64,000 bases of DNA from Segetibacter sp. (GTDB taxonomy: Bacteria > Bacteroidota > Bacteroidia > Chitinophagales > Chitinophagaceae), in contig JAQBNO010000088.1 in the NCBI GenBank assembly GCA_028288485.1, positions 51,885-115,884 of the forward strand. The letters are read 5' to 3'. This document shows positions 44,211 through 52,994 of the stretch, piece by piece. How positions within the stretch are numbered: the first letter of the stretch is position 1; every line of letters begins with the position of its first letter. Below the pieces are notes generated by a model. It saw only the letters and a program-made list of their open reading frames with translations, searched no databases and was not told the origin of the DNA. The translations under genes were made by a program, and so were the position numbers.

Positions 44211-44528
44211 TTAGATTCTTACAGCCGTACCTGTAGCAATAACCATTAACATACTGCCACCGGTGCCGACAGTTTCAAAGTCAAGGTCAATACCAATAAT
44301 TGCATTTGCACCGATACTTTCAGCTTTTTGCACAAGTTCCTGCAGCGCATTGGTTCGTGCTTCGTCAATTACTTTTTCATAAGTGGCGCTACGGCCTCCA
44401 ACAATATCCCGGATGCCGGCAAACAGGTCTTTAAAAATATTAGCTCCGATAATGGATTCCGAACTTACTACTCCAAGGTACTGCTGAACCGGGCGACCTT
44501 CAATATTGTTTGTTGTTGTTGTGATCAT
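44211..44528 (-). CDS. YbjQ/UPF0145-family protein
   Basis: 105 residues, small oligomeric family (sometimes called heavy-metal-binding domain). Recognised by [20 protein letters not shown], the central [18 protein letters not shown] and the end [19 protein letters not shown] 44528 gives the family N-terminus [11 protein letters not shown]. Cytoplasmic, function unclear. Confidence 0.85.
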   Translation of the reverse strand: MITTTTNNIEGRPVQQYLGVVSSESIIGANIFKDLFAGIRDIVGGRSATYEKVIDEARTNALQELVQKAESIGANAIIGIDLDFETVGTGGSMLMVIATGTAVRI

Positions 44529-44754
44529 AATAATTTGAATGAATGTGGGGGCAATTTTTAAAATTCCTGGTGTATTGTTATTATACAAAACCCGACCTTA
44601 TTAGCTTTTTGTAAAGTTGGCATTTTTAATTATAGAAAACGATCAACAATTAAACCTGGAAAAAGCAAAATAGAAGTACTGAAAGATGAACGGAATGCGA
44701 CGCAACAACTGGCGATAGAAGAACAAATGCGTGTACCAAAAAAGGTCCTTTTAT

Positions 44755-45354
44755 TCATTCGCCCGAATCTTTCCATACCCATAAATGCAGGCAGGCGTAC
44801 GTGCGGTACGGTTTCCATTTTGACGAAATCTTTAGTATTTGCTCCTTCAACAGTTTTTTCTCGTCTGTTTGCAGTTTATACACTTTTATCATTGCCTGCT
44901 GTATGCCCAGGTCATCCACTGCAAAAACATCTTCGCGGCCTAAAGTGAACATTAGCAGCATTTCAACGGTCCATTTTCCAACACCCTTAATTTGTGTAAG
45001 TATATCAATTATTTCTTCATCGCTGAGTGAAAGAAGTTTGGTATCGGTGACTGAATGTTCAATACAAAAATTAGCTACGTTCTGTACATATTTCACTTTT
45101 GCATTAGACAAACCAATTCCACGCAAAGTATCTGAAGGTGTATCAAGTACTTGTTGCGGCTGCGGCTCTTCCCCGTTATACAATTCCAGGAATCGTTTGT
45201 AAATTATTTTTGCCACCTTGGTATTCAACTGCTGGCTCATTATACTTGCCATTAACCGTAATGCGACATTTCGATGCATTTGTAACGGTGGCAAGGGCTG
45301 GCTTATAATTTTAGAAAGCTTCTTATCTTTCTGCAGATGGACGAGGTATTCCAT
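44755..45354 (-). CDS. HhH-GPD DNA glycosylase, AlkA-like (3-methyladenine type)
   Basis: 199 residues. Helix-hairpin-helix QIKGVGKWTVEMLL followed by the GPD loop with catalytic Asp at D147/D148 (EDVFAVDDLGI). C-terminal WKPYRTYACLHLWVWK is the AlkA/MAG hallmark. Removes alkylated purines. No N-terminal AlkA domain, so a compact single-domain version. Confidence 0.88.
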   Translation of the reverse strand: MEYLVHLQKDKKLSKIISQPLPPLQMHRNVALRLMASIMSQQLNTKVAKIIYKRFLELYNGEEPQPQQVLDTPSDTLRGIGLSNAKVKYVQNVANFCIEHSVTDTKLLSLSDEEIIDILTQIKGVGKWTVEMLLMFTLGREDVFAVDDLGIQQAMIKVYKLQTDEKKLLKEQILKISSKWKPYRTYACLHLWVWKDSGE

Positions 45355-45410
45355 TTTTTAAAATTAATACATAAGTAACTTTCCTGCACCGTTATTTACT
45401 TCACCAGAAA

Positions 45411-45905
45411 GTGGAAAAATTTAATAAACATCAACATGAGAAGTTTAGCAAGCAGTCGTATTCAACGGCATCTTACACGATCTTTTACAGTGTCATTCTT
45501 ATACTGGTTGGTGGATTTACAACAACAGCACAGGTAAAAGATACACATGAAACAGCCATAAAACAGGTACTTGCAAAACAGGTGACTGCCTGGAACCAGG
45601 GAAATATCGTAGAGTTTATGAAAGGTTACTGGCAAAGCGACAGCCTTGTGTTTATTGGCAAAAACGGCCCAAACTACGGATACAAAACAACGTTAGAAAA
45701 TTAAAAAAACCGCTATCCCGACACCAGTGCTATGGGTAAACTTACTTTTAATATCCTCCAAATTAAAAGACTTTCTTTCGACTACTGTTTTATAATCGGA
45801 AAATGGCATCTGCAACGATCAATGGGTGACCTTGCCGGTCATTTTACTTTGTTATTCAAAAGATTAAAAAACAATTGGGTTATAATTGCCGATCATAGCA
45901 GTTAG
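45411..45905 (+). pseudogene. DUF4440/SnoaL-like NTF2-fold protein, broken by one nonsense codon
   Basis: Signal-like N-terminus (FYSVILILVGGFTTTAQ) and a DUF4440 start (QVLAKQVTAWNQGNIVEFMK). The frame is stopped by TAA at 45702-45704 after YGYKTTLEN, where relatives have a Tyr codon. The same frame then stays open for 66 codons (KNRYPDTSAMGKLTF ... GHFTLLFKRLKNNW ... ADHSS) to TAG at 45903, completing the domain. So a single base change has split the gene. The GTG start is also weak. Readthrough or a sequencing error are alternatives. Confidence 0.75.
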
Positions 45906-45908
45906 CAG

Positions 45909-46133
45909 TCACTCCATGTCTTTTCCGCCCCACATTTTCTTAAAAATGATTACCATTACAATTATACTAATCACAAACCACGCGTAAAATACAACATTGG
46001 CAATGGTAATATGGTTGCCTATAAAGGCATTATCACCTTTAATTGCAGCAGTGGCGTTTATCGCAAGCCATATAAAACCAACGGTCAAACTCTTGCCCAC
46101 ACGCTTCAAAAAAGCCACCATTTCAGGTTCCAT
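45909..46133 (-). CDS. Small two-helix membrane protein
   Basis: 74 residues with two TM helices (SLTVGFIWLAINATAAI and ITIANVVFYAWFVISIIVMV) and a basic end FKKMWGGKDME. Convergent with the pseudogene; the two stop codons are 3 bp apart. No family name, but composition is clearly protein-like. Confidence 0.65.
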   Translation of the reverse strand: MEPEMVAFLKRVGKSLTVGFIWLAINATAAIKGDNAFIGNHITIANVVFYAWFVISIIVMVIIFKKMWGGKDME

Positions 46134-46197
46134 TTGTATTTTTTTAAGCCGGAATTATAGTGAAATGAAAATTTAAAGTTACATAATTAGCAAGGGA

Positions 46198-46980
46198 TTA
46201 CTTAACCAGCAATTCTTCAAAGTCGGCGCGGTCGCCATTAAAAACATTAAAGTCAACAGGCTGTGTAATTCCATTAACCCTGCCTCTTTCATTGTGCTGC
46301 CAAAAGATCCACGACCGAGTAATGCGGGGTTTGTCTTTTTCAAGATAGTGTGCCGCCCATAACGGGTACTCATCAAAAGTGCCCGACATAAACCTCGAAT
46401 AAAAGTTTACATATGTATAAATGATCGGTTTCACTTTATAATAGTCTTCTACAATCGTGAGCCAGTCCTGCACCTCTTTGCGCATTTTTTCAGCCCTTAC
46501 CCCGTATAACTGTTCTATATCCAATACCGGCGGCAGGTCGCCCGGCTCTAGTTTTACATTACTTATAAAATGTTTTGCTTGTGTTTTGCCGCTTTTGGTA
46601 GCCAGGAAAAAGTGGTACGCTCCTCTTGTCATCCCTGCTTCCCGGGCTTTTCTCCAGTTACGTTTAAAGTGCCTGTCAACGTTGCCCACTCCTTCAGTTG
46701 CTTTCATAAACGCAAAGCCAATTCGTACATCATGCACTTTCATTTGTTTCACCGATGGCCAGTCGATAAAGCTTTGATACTTGCTAACGTCTATTCCATG
46801 TATTTCATAGCTTTCAGGTATCTCTATTCCGAATGCCGGGTAACGAACGAATTTAGCTCGCTGAATACTTGCGGTTTTATACCATAAATATGAAGTTGTT
46901 GCTATAGCCGCCAGTAACACAGGAATAATGATCCACCATTTCCTTCCTGAATTTTTTTTCCTCGATTTACGTTTAGCCAT
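46198..46980 (-). CDS. Glycoside hydrolase family 25 lysozyme
   Basis: 260 residues. Basic N-terminus with one TM anchor (WWIIIPVLLAAIATTSYLW) and a GH25 domain: HGIDVSKYQ (catalytic-face D64), FAFMKATEG, and the DxE pair D154/E156 in PVLDIEQ. Cuts the glycan strand of peptidoglycan, here probably for wall remodelling in the periplasm. No phage genes nearby. Confidence 0.88.
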   Translation of the reverse strand: MAKRKSRKKNSGRKWWIIIPVLLAAIATTSYLWYKTASIQRAKFVRYPAFGIEIPESYEIHGIDVSKYQSFIDWPSVKQMKVHDVRIGFAFMKATEGVGNVDRHFKRNWRKAREAGMTRGAYHFFLATKSGKTQAKHFISNVKLEPGDLPPVLDIEQLYGVRAEKMRKEVQDWLTIVEDYYKVKPIIYTYVNFYSRFMSGTFDEYPLWAAHYLEKDKPRITRSWIFWQHNERGRVNGITQPVDFNVFNGDRADFEELLVK

Positions 46981-47335
46981 AGCGCTCTAATTAACAAATA
47001 TGGCTAATAATGTGTGAAGTAAAAATGAAAACTTATGGTAGCAGGCATTTAGAACCAGATTTTACTTCCGTTGCGACGCTCCGTTTTACAGTTTGTTGGT
47101 TGTTGAACCGGCTTACTTATTAGTAGCTCTGTCACCAGTAGATCTCCTAACAGACGAGCAAATACTTCGTAGCTTAAATCGTACTAATCCCCTTTTTACA
47201 GCTGATTTACTAGTATTATTACGCATTAAGAAAAATATTATAAATATTGAAAGCTTTTTATAATAAAAAAAGTTTCCCACACGTTATTAACTACAGAACG
47301 TTTCATCCATTTATAAACAATTCAAACTTTACTTT
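46981..47335. other. Divergent intergenic region, nothing seen
   Basis: 355 bp, AT-rich, without a credible frame; a weak TTGCGACGC repeat half-site at 47079. Confidence 0.4.
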
Positions 47336-47611
47336 ATGTTCCCTATGTTAAATGAGATTTCAATAACAAAAAAAGTGTGTGATATATTGGTTTTGGATAT
47401 CCTCAATCAAAGGTTACCATACGAACCGTTTGAATATATTATTTATTCTGAAGACCACACCATGCAAAGACGCGGTCAATTCAGGGCGCCTTCGGTACAG
47501 TTAAGAACGACTCATATGAATGAAGGAACTTATGAATTACAACTTTTATATAAAGGACAGGAATGGCAAACGACTTTATTTGAGAAGTACACGTCTCATT
47601 CTGCCCAGTAG
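47336..47611 (+). CDS. Hypothetical protein (91 aa)
   Basis: No signal peptide. Predicted alpha then beta: KVCDILVLDILNQRLPYEPF, EYIIYSEDHTMQRRGQFRAP and GTYELQLLYKGQEW. Reads like a small cytoplasmic beta domain. The start is ATG 47336 or 47345. The strong terminator 29 bp downstream supports transcription. Not recognised. Confidence 0.55.
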   Translation: MFPMLNEISITKKVCDILVLDILNQRLPYEPFEYIIYSEDHTMQRRGQFRAPSVQLRTTHMNEGTYELQLLYKGQEWQTTLFEKYTSHSAQ

Positions 47612-47640
47612 CAAACTATAAAGTAAAGCCCTCTCATAAT

Positions 47641-47686
47641 ATAAAAAGAACAGGCAGGAAGACGACTTCCTGCCTGTTCTTTTTAT
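47641..47686 (+). terminator. Perfect 21-bp hairpin terminator
   Basis: Arms 47641-47661 and 47666-47686 are exact complements (centre AACAGGCAGGAAG/CTTCCTGCCTGTT), loop ACGA, T-rich end. Confidence 0.85.
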
Positions 47687-47857
47687 ATACAGTTAAAAAA
47701 TTAAGATTTCCGGAAACCTCGTCACCATCTGCTTATACTTCCGCTCTTTGATATTTGGGTAATTTCTATCTCCCCGGAAAGATTTACAAAGGGAAAACAA
47801 AGGAGGGAAAATTTGGAAGTTTGAAATTATTGCAACTTTGATTATCTTATTTTCATT

Positions 47858-47983
47858 ATGTCGATTATACATTTCGAGCCTTTTCCGGTTTTACATACCA
47901 GTCGCCTGGTATTAAGGGAAATTCACAAGACGGATGTGAATGAAATTTTCTTACTAAGGTCCGATGTACGCCATAAGACATGA
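47858..47983 (+). pseudogene. 5' fragment of a GNAT acetyltransferase gene
   Basis: Codes MSIIHFEPFPVLHTSRLVLR then EIHKTDVNEIFLLRSDVR, the standard start of RimJ/RimL-type acetyltransferases, and then runs out of homology at 47971 and ends three codons later in a TGA that overlaps the ATG of the PIN gene (ATGA). The rest of the enzyme resumes at about 48831. See the PIN gene and the 3' fragment. Confidence 0.75.
47963..47971 (+). repeat. Left flank of inserted segment, GATGTACGC
   Basis: Matches GATACACGC at 48822-48830 in 7 of 9 positions; the pair brackets the inserted 859 bp, and the last four bases ACGC are identical. Confidence 0.5.
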
Positions 47984-48735
47984 AAATCTTCTTTGACACG
48001 AACATATTGGTTAAACTACTTGAAAATAGTGTTGAGCTTCCTAAGCAACACCATTATCTTACATTTGAAAAGTGCCTTTACGAGGTGAAAAATGGTTTTA
48101 AGTTAAAGCTCTATGACTCCGCTTTTTTAAATTCATTATTGCAGAACACCTCGACAGATGGAGAAATGAAAGACCAAGATAGTTACTTAAAAGAAAAGTT
48201 TCTTGCATTTATTGAAGAGACAAACTATTCAAGAAATGAAATCATTCAGTTGAAAAAAGCATTTAATAAGTACTTTCTAAAGTTTGAATACGGTATTGCA
48301 AGTGAATACGAATTTATGGACTTAGCGAAAACTGATGATATTGGACTTATAAAAAATCTCTTTAAAAATTTAAAAATACTACTCCGGACAGTACTATCTG
48401 GAGTTGAAGAAAGGGTGTGTTCTTATAATATTGAGCAACTTTTGTATGAACAAATCTTTGATAGCGATTTATCATCGACAAACTTTAGAGAAATTTTGGA
48501 CGATTCTCTAATTAATACAAAGGACTTAGAAATTGTATTTGCTGCATTGAAAACAAACTGCAAATTATTTTTATCTTCCGACTTTCCTTTAATAAAGGAA
48601 ACGAAAACGTTAGGTCTAAACCACACGACTGAATTTGTTTATATAAACCCCGACGATAACTTTGAACAGCGTTTAGGTGAGACAATTAATACGGCGTACA
48701 ACAGTAGTGTTTATAAAATTGCGGCTGGACGTTAA
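47980..48735 (+). CDS. PIN-domain-like protein inside a disrupted GNAT gene
   Basis: 251 residues. PIN nuclease pattern: first acidic residue D6 in FFDTNILV, later acidic residues D182 (NTKDLEIVFAAL) and D201 (KLFLSSDFPL), in the order and context of PIN RNases; the middle is an AT-rich-coded helical region of about 150 residues, longer than toxin VapC (~130 total). Its ATG overlaps the stop of the truncated GNAT fragment, so it may be translationally coupled. No antitoxin gene is visible. Function as a nuclease is inferred. Confidence 0.65.
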   Translation: MKIFFDTNILVKLLENSVELPKQHHYLTFEKCLYEVKNGFKLKLYDSAFLNSLLQNTSTDGEMKDQDSYLKEKFLAFIEETNYSRNEIIQLKKAFNKYFLKFEYGIASEYEFMDLAKTDDIGLIKNLFKNLKILLRTVLSGVEERVCSYNIEQLLYEQIFDSDLSSTNFREILDDSLINTKDLEIVFAALKTNCKLFLSSDFPLIKETKTLGLNHTTEFVYINPDDNFEQRLGETINTAYNSSVYKIAAGR

Positions 48736-48821
48736 GAATTCAACTTAAAATCTCTATTTTGCTTTTGCGGTTAATTGAACTGGACGTTTTTCAATTGCCA
48801 CAACTTCATAAACACTAAAAC

Positions 48822-48830
48822 GATACACGC
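48822..48830 (+). repeat. Right flank of inserted segment, GATACACGC
   Basis: Counterpart of 47963-47971. The GNAT reading frame becomes open immediately before it (in-frame TAA at 48816). Confidence 0.5.
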
Positions 48831-48908
48831 GTACTAAAAGATTTAGACAGAGCGCCAGCTGCTTCTATAGATGAAGTTCTACTTCATATTGAAAAACTCC
48901 ACGAACTT

Positions 48909-49289
48909 ATGAAGAACAATGAATCGATCATTTGGGCAATTACTCAAAAAGGAGATACGAAATTAATTGGAATGATTTGCTTTTGGAATATCATCAAGGA
49001 GCACTATCGTGCAGAAATTGGCTACTCGTTGCTGTACGATTTCCAGGGAAAAGGAATTATGCAGGAAGCAATGTCGGCCATAATTAAATATGGATTTGAA
49101 AAGATGAACCTTCATTCAATAGAAGCTAATGTAAATCCAGCTAACGAATCATCGATTAAACTTTTAGAACGAAATGATTTTATTAAAGAAGCTTACTTTA
49201 AGGAAAACTATTTTTATGACGGTAAATTCCTCGACACTGCTATTTACTCGCTTTTAACAACTGTTGCGAATAAAGGCGAAAAGGTATAA
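48909..49289 (+). CDS. GNAT acetyltransferase, 3' fragment
   Basis: C-terminal 126 residues of a RimJ/RimL-type GNAT: acetyl-CoA motif YSLLYDFQGKGIMQEAMSA, then NPANESSIKLLERNDFIKEA. The homologous frame continues upstream without stop to 48819 (VLKDLDRAPAASIDEVLLHI), where the inserted PIN segment ends; joined to 47858-47971 it would restore a normal ~190-residue enzyme. A shortened product from ATG 48909 might be made but would lack the first strands. Confidence 0.7.
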   Translation: MKNNESIIWAITQKGDTKLIGMICFWNIIKEHYRAEIGYSLLYDFQGKGIMQEAMSAIIKYGFEKMNLHSIEANVNPANESSIKLLERNDFIKEAYFKENYFYDGKFLDTAIYSLLTTVANKGEKV

Positions 49290-49548
49290 TGCAAAAGCAT
49301 GAATACACTTCGCCAATCAATGCTCGTTCTTTTCGCGTCGAAAATATTAGCGAGTACCTGATTTATTTTTACTTTGGCAGTAAGGTCTTTAAATGCAACT
49401 GTATCTATCCGCAAGCTATGCCCCGGCCAGACTCCAATTTTTACAACTGGCTAAACTTTTCTTTCATATAACTGTCATAACAGCGATTTTTAACACTGTT
49501 ACTCCTGGTGGCATTAAATTTTACGGCTGCATTCCGCTATACAATCTT

Positions 49549-49556
49549 AATTTTAC
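49549..49556 (+). promoter_or_regulatory. -7-like box TAATTTTA before the radical SAM gene
   Basis: One mismatch to TAnnTTTG, 2 bases before the ATG at 49559. Confidence 0.3.
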
Positions 49557-49558
49557 AT

Positions 49559-50590
49559 ATGCCTTATTTTAATTTCAACGACAGTTTAAATTTACTTTCC
49601 AAAGTAACTGCTCGCCGTGCCTTAAATGCAATGAAGGTTTGGAGCAGTTACAGGTTGAGTCGTCTCGTGGGCAAGCCTATACAATGGGGTTATCCCATAT
49701 CTGTTTCTATTGAGCCTACTACCTCATGTAATCTTCGTTGTCCTGAATGCCCAAGCGGCTTACGTGCTTTTACCCGGCCTACCGGTATGTTGAAAAAGGA
49801 TTTTTTCCGTCGTACAATTGATGATATCTATAAAGAGCTTACTTACCTTATATTCTACTTCCAGGGTGAACCGTATTTAAATCCGGATTTCCTTGAAATG
49901 GTCAGGTATGCTTCTGACAAAGGAATTTATACAGCAACAAGTACCAATGCTCATTATCTTACTGAAGCAAATGCCAAAAAAACAGTAGAAAGCGGCCTCG
50001 ACCGCCTGATCATTTCTATCGACGGAACTACCCAGGATGTTTATAAACAATACCGTGTAGGAGGAAACCTGGAAAAAGTAATGCAGGGCGCCGCTAACAT
50101 AGTAAAGTGGAAAAAAGAATTAAAAAGCAAAACACCTTTTGTCTTCTTCCAGTTCCTGGTAGTAAAACATAATGAGCACCAGATAGAAGATATAAAGAGA
50201 ATCGCAAAAGAAATGGGTGTTGACCAGGTTAGATTTAAAACTGCGCAGGTGTACGATTATGAAAATGATCCTAATAAATTAATACCTACCATCGAAAAAT
50301 ACAGCAGGTACCGGAAAGGAAAAGATGGTAAAATGAAAAGCAAAAGCGGCCTGGGCAACCATTGCTGGAAGCTTTGGCAAGGCAACGTTATTTCATGGGA
50401 TGGTTTGGTAGTTCCTTGTTGTTTTGATAAAGATGCATCACACCGTTTAGGAAATTTACAGGTACAGAGTTTTAAAGAGGTATGGAATAACGATAATTAC
50501 AGGCAGTTTCGTAAAGAAATAATGACAAGTCGTAAAAACATAGATATTTGTGCTAATTGCAGCGAGGGCTTGAAAGTGTGGGAAGACTAG
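49559..50590 (+). CDS. Radical SAM protein with SPASM domain
   Basis: 343 residues. N-terminal helical part, radical SAM cluster C57xxxC61xxC64 (CNLRCPEC), a TIM-barrel with FYFQGEPYLNP and ISIDGTTQDVYKQYR, and a C-terminal SPASM-type cluster region (HCWKLWQG, VVPCCFDKDA, ICANC). Related to anaerobic sulfatase maturation or peptide-modifying enzymes, but no precursor peptide or sulfatase is nearby. ATG 49559 chosen. Followed 64 bp later by a MarR gene on the same strand. Confidence 0.88.
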   Translation: MPYFNFNDSLNLLSKVTARRALNAMKVWSSYRLSRLVGKPIQWGYPISVSIEPTTSCNLRCPECPSGLRAFTRPTGMLKKDFFRRTIDDIYKELTYLIFYFQGEPYLNPDFLEMVRYASDKGIYTATSTNAHYLTEANAKKTVESGLDRLIISIDGTTQDVYKQYRVGGNLEKVMQGAANIVKWKKELKSKTPFVFFQFLVVKHNEHQIEDIKRIAKEMGVDQVRFKTAQVYDYENDPNKLIPTIEKYSRYRKGKDGKMKSKSGLGNHCWKLWQGNVISWDGLVVPCCFDKDASHRLGNLQVQSFKEVWNNDNYRQFRKEIMTSRKNIDICANCSEGLKVWED

Positions 50591-50654
50591 CCATTAAAGA
50601 ACCTGGCATACATTTAACCGGGTTTACATTTCAGAATCGGCAAAACCGGCAAGA

Positions 50655-51107
50655 ATGCGTATCGAAAAAGAGATTCCTAAAAGTTACTTTCGAAACCAGC
50701 GGCATAAAGCCCTGGTAAACATATTATTTACTTCTAACTGGATTATTGAAAGGTTGAAGCAATTTCTTGAGAGAGAAGACATAACCCACCAGCAATATAA
50801 CATTCTTCGTATTCTTAATAATAGTGATACCCCTTTGTCTACGTTAAAGATAAGAGAGCAAATGCTCGATAAAATGAGCGATACCAGCAGGATTGTTGAA
50901 CGTCTTTTAAAAAAGGAGCTCGTAAATAAACAAATCTGCGCCCAGGATAAACGCCTCGTTGATGTAACCATAAGCAAAAAGGGCGTTCAGCTTCTGCAAC
51001 GCCTCGAGGAAAAAGTTGAGTGGCTCGACTCAATTACGTCTAACCTCACTTCCGAAGAAACAGATACAGTAAACCTCTTATTAGATAAAATAAGGGAAAA
51101 AGAATAA
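50655..51107 (+). CDS. MarR-family transcriptional regulator
   Basis: 150 residues. Winged helix-turn-helix with ITHQQYNILRILNN, recognition-helix region MSDTSRIVERLLKKELV and the wing DKRLVDVTISKKG, the most diagnostic MarR motif. Repressor responding to small ligands or oxidation. Probably co-transcribed with its neighbours; target not evident. Confidence 0.88.
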   Translation: MRIEKEIPKSYFRNQRHKALVNILFTSNWIIERLKQFLEREDITHQQYNILRILNNSDTPLSTLKIREQMLDKMSDTSRIVERLLKKELVNKQICAQDKRLVDVTISKKGVQLLQRLEEKVEWLDSITSNLTSEETDTVNLLLDKIREKE

Positions 51108-51146
51108 CACTTCTTTGTTTCTTCAATTACAATTACCTACATACCT

Positions 51147-52625
51147 ATGCGGACTTTCATCATTACTTTGTTTTGTACTGTATATTCTATTTGCCTTTTA
51201 GCTCAAAAACCACCGCAATACGAATTCAGAGCAGTATGGATTGCAACAGTCGAAAACATTGATTGGCCAAGCAAAAAAAACTTACCGGTTGAACAGCAAA
51301 AGGCAGAATTCATCCGCCTGCTCGATCTGCATGCCCGCAACGGAATGAATGCAGTAGTGATGCAAATAAGGCCTGTTGCAGATGCTTTTTATCCCTCGCG
51401 TTTTGAACCATGGAGCGAATACCTGAGCGGTAAACAGGGGCTGCCTCCTACACCTTACTATGATCCTCTTCAGTTTATGATTGAAGAAACACATAAACGT
51501 GGAATGGAGTTTCATGCCTGGATGAACCCATACCGTGCAGTTTTTAATGTCACTCGTTCTTCCATTTCTCCCAACCATGTTACCCGTTTATTTCCTCATT
51601 GGTTCCTGACTTATGGAAGCACGAGATATTTCGACCCGGGAATACCTGAAGTTCGTGAACATGTTACCCGGGTAGTAAAAGACCTGGTTGAAAGATATGA
51701 CCTCGACGCCGTTCACTTCGATGATTACTTTTATCCGTATCGCATTGCGGGCAAAGAATTCCCCGACGCCGCTTCGTTTTTTAAGTATGGCAATGGCCTG
51801 ACGAAAGAAGACTGGCGCAGAAGTAATGTTGATTCTATTATTAAAATGTTAAGCGAAACCATTAAAAGTGTAAATCCCAGGGTTAAGTTTGGGATAAGTC
51901 CTTTCGGTGTTTGGCGTAATAGCAATAAAGATCCGAGAGGCAGCAATTCTAAAGCGGGGGTTACCAATTATGACGACTTGTATGCCGACATTTTATTATG
52001 GCTCGAGAAGGGCTGGATCGATTATGTGGCTCCCCAACTGTATTGGGAAACCACCCACTCGTACGTTGGTTATTATATGCTTCTAAACTGGTGGGCTAAT
52101 AATACTTACGGAAATCATTTGTATATAGGCCACGGTATCTACAGAACGTTGGAGGCAAGGACGGGCACATGGAAAAACAGGAACGAGATACCAAACCAAA
52201 TCAAGGCGATAAGGGCCAATCCAAACGTTCACGGCAGCATTTATTTTAGCAGCAGTACTTTCAAAAGCAATCCTAATGGCTGGAACGACAGCCTGAGAAA
52301 TAATTATTATAAATATCCGGCACTCGTTCCTCCAATGCGTTGGATTGACAGTATTCCGCCCATTGCCTGCTTACAGGAAAAGCAGGATAACGGTGAAGTA
52401 AGGTTATACTACCGGGGAGCTGAACCAATTAAGGGATTTGCAGTTTACACATTAGCCGATGGTGAAATGGAGGCGATAAACAATGCAATCCTTGTAAAAA
52501 TTCTTATTGCCGACAAGACGGTCGACATTGACCTTTCAACAATTCCCGCTAAAAGGAGTGACAAAATTTTTGTTTCTTCGGTCGACAGGAACAATAATGT
52601 AAGCGAATGGGTGCAAGTGCGGTAG
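51147..52625 (+). CDS. GHL10 (DUF187) family glycoside hydrolase
   Basis: 492 residues. Signal peptide MRTFIITLFCTVYSICLLAQ, then the GHL10 barrel: EFRAVWIATVENIDWPSK, MQIRPVADAFYPS, FHAWMNPYRA, LDAVHFDDYFYPYR and GISPFGVWRN. Exported hydrolase, likely acting on peptidoglycan or a glycan; 39 bp after the MarR gene. Confidence 0.9.
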   Translation: MRTFIITLFCTVYSICLLAQKPPQYEFRAVWIATVENIDWPSKKNLPVEQQKAEFIRLLDLHARNGMNAVVMQIRPVADAFYPSRFEPWSEYLSGKQGLPPTPYYDPLQFMIEETHKRGMEFHAWMNPYRAVFNVTRSSISPNHVTRLFPHWFLTYGSTRYFDPGIPEVREHVTRVVKDLVERYDLDAVHFDDYFYPYRIAGKEFPDAASFFKYGNGLTKEDWRRSNVDSIIKMLSETIKSVNPRVKFGISPFGVWRNSNKDPRGSNSKAGVTNYDDLYADILLWLEKGWIDYVAPQLYWETTHSYVGYYMLLNWWANNTYGNHLYIGHGIYRTLEARTGTWKNRNEIPNQIKAIRANPNVHGSIYFSSSTFKSNPNGWNDSLRNNYYKYPALVPPMRWIDSIPPIACLQEKQDNGEVRLYYRGAEPIKGFAVYTLADGEMEAINNAILVKILIADKTVDIDLSTIPAKRSDKIFVSSVDRNNNVSEWVQVR

Positions 52626-52994
52626 AGACAGGTTTTGTAAGGACAAGTCCAGACCAAGGCCTACCACTAGCCAGATACGATTTATTTAATTTTCTTCCCG
52701 TTCTTTTTTATAAGGTGCTTGTGCTTCCGTAACAGTTCTAAAACCTGGAAGTTTTAACTGCCTTTTTTTTTAGAATTGCGAGAAGCTTTCTTTTGAGAAA
52801 GATCTTTTGTATAAGTTTGATATCCCCGGTACGCACGGGGTTTGTCAGAGCAGCTTTATATCAGCATTCTGCAAAAAGATTTAAAATAGGGAGAAATCCT
52901 TGCCTCCCCAAAGCCGATGTGTTGTTGAAGAACGCCTGCAGCGGGTAAAAATATTCAAATTGGAGCTTTATGATGAGAATGTATAATTTTGAAA
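52626..52994. other. Intergenic region, one promoter box
   Basis: 369 bp. TAATTTTG at 52984-52991 is the -7 box of the next gene, almost touching its ATG (52995). Nothing else recognised. Confidence 0.45.

Noticed and set aside
44063..44236. 57-codon basic frame MAFFSNLIKRAP
   Set aside because: It follows a terminator, overlaps the YbjQ-family gene on the other strand and has no promoter.
46198..46980. Phage endolysin reading of the GH25 gene
   Set aside because: It has a membrane anchor and housekeeping-type neighbours, with no phage genes.
47980..48735. Classic VapBC toxin-antitoxin pair
   Set aside because: No antitoxin gene lies upstream or downstream, and the protein is about twice VapC size.
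48725..48800. Integron attC site at the end of the PIN segment
   Set aside because: The GTTRRRY/RYYYAAC core pair is not present in the right order, and no integrase is seen.
49289..49471. 60-codon frame after the GNAT fragment
   Set aside because: Composition is not protein-like and no promoter is seen.
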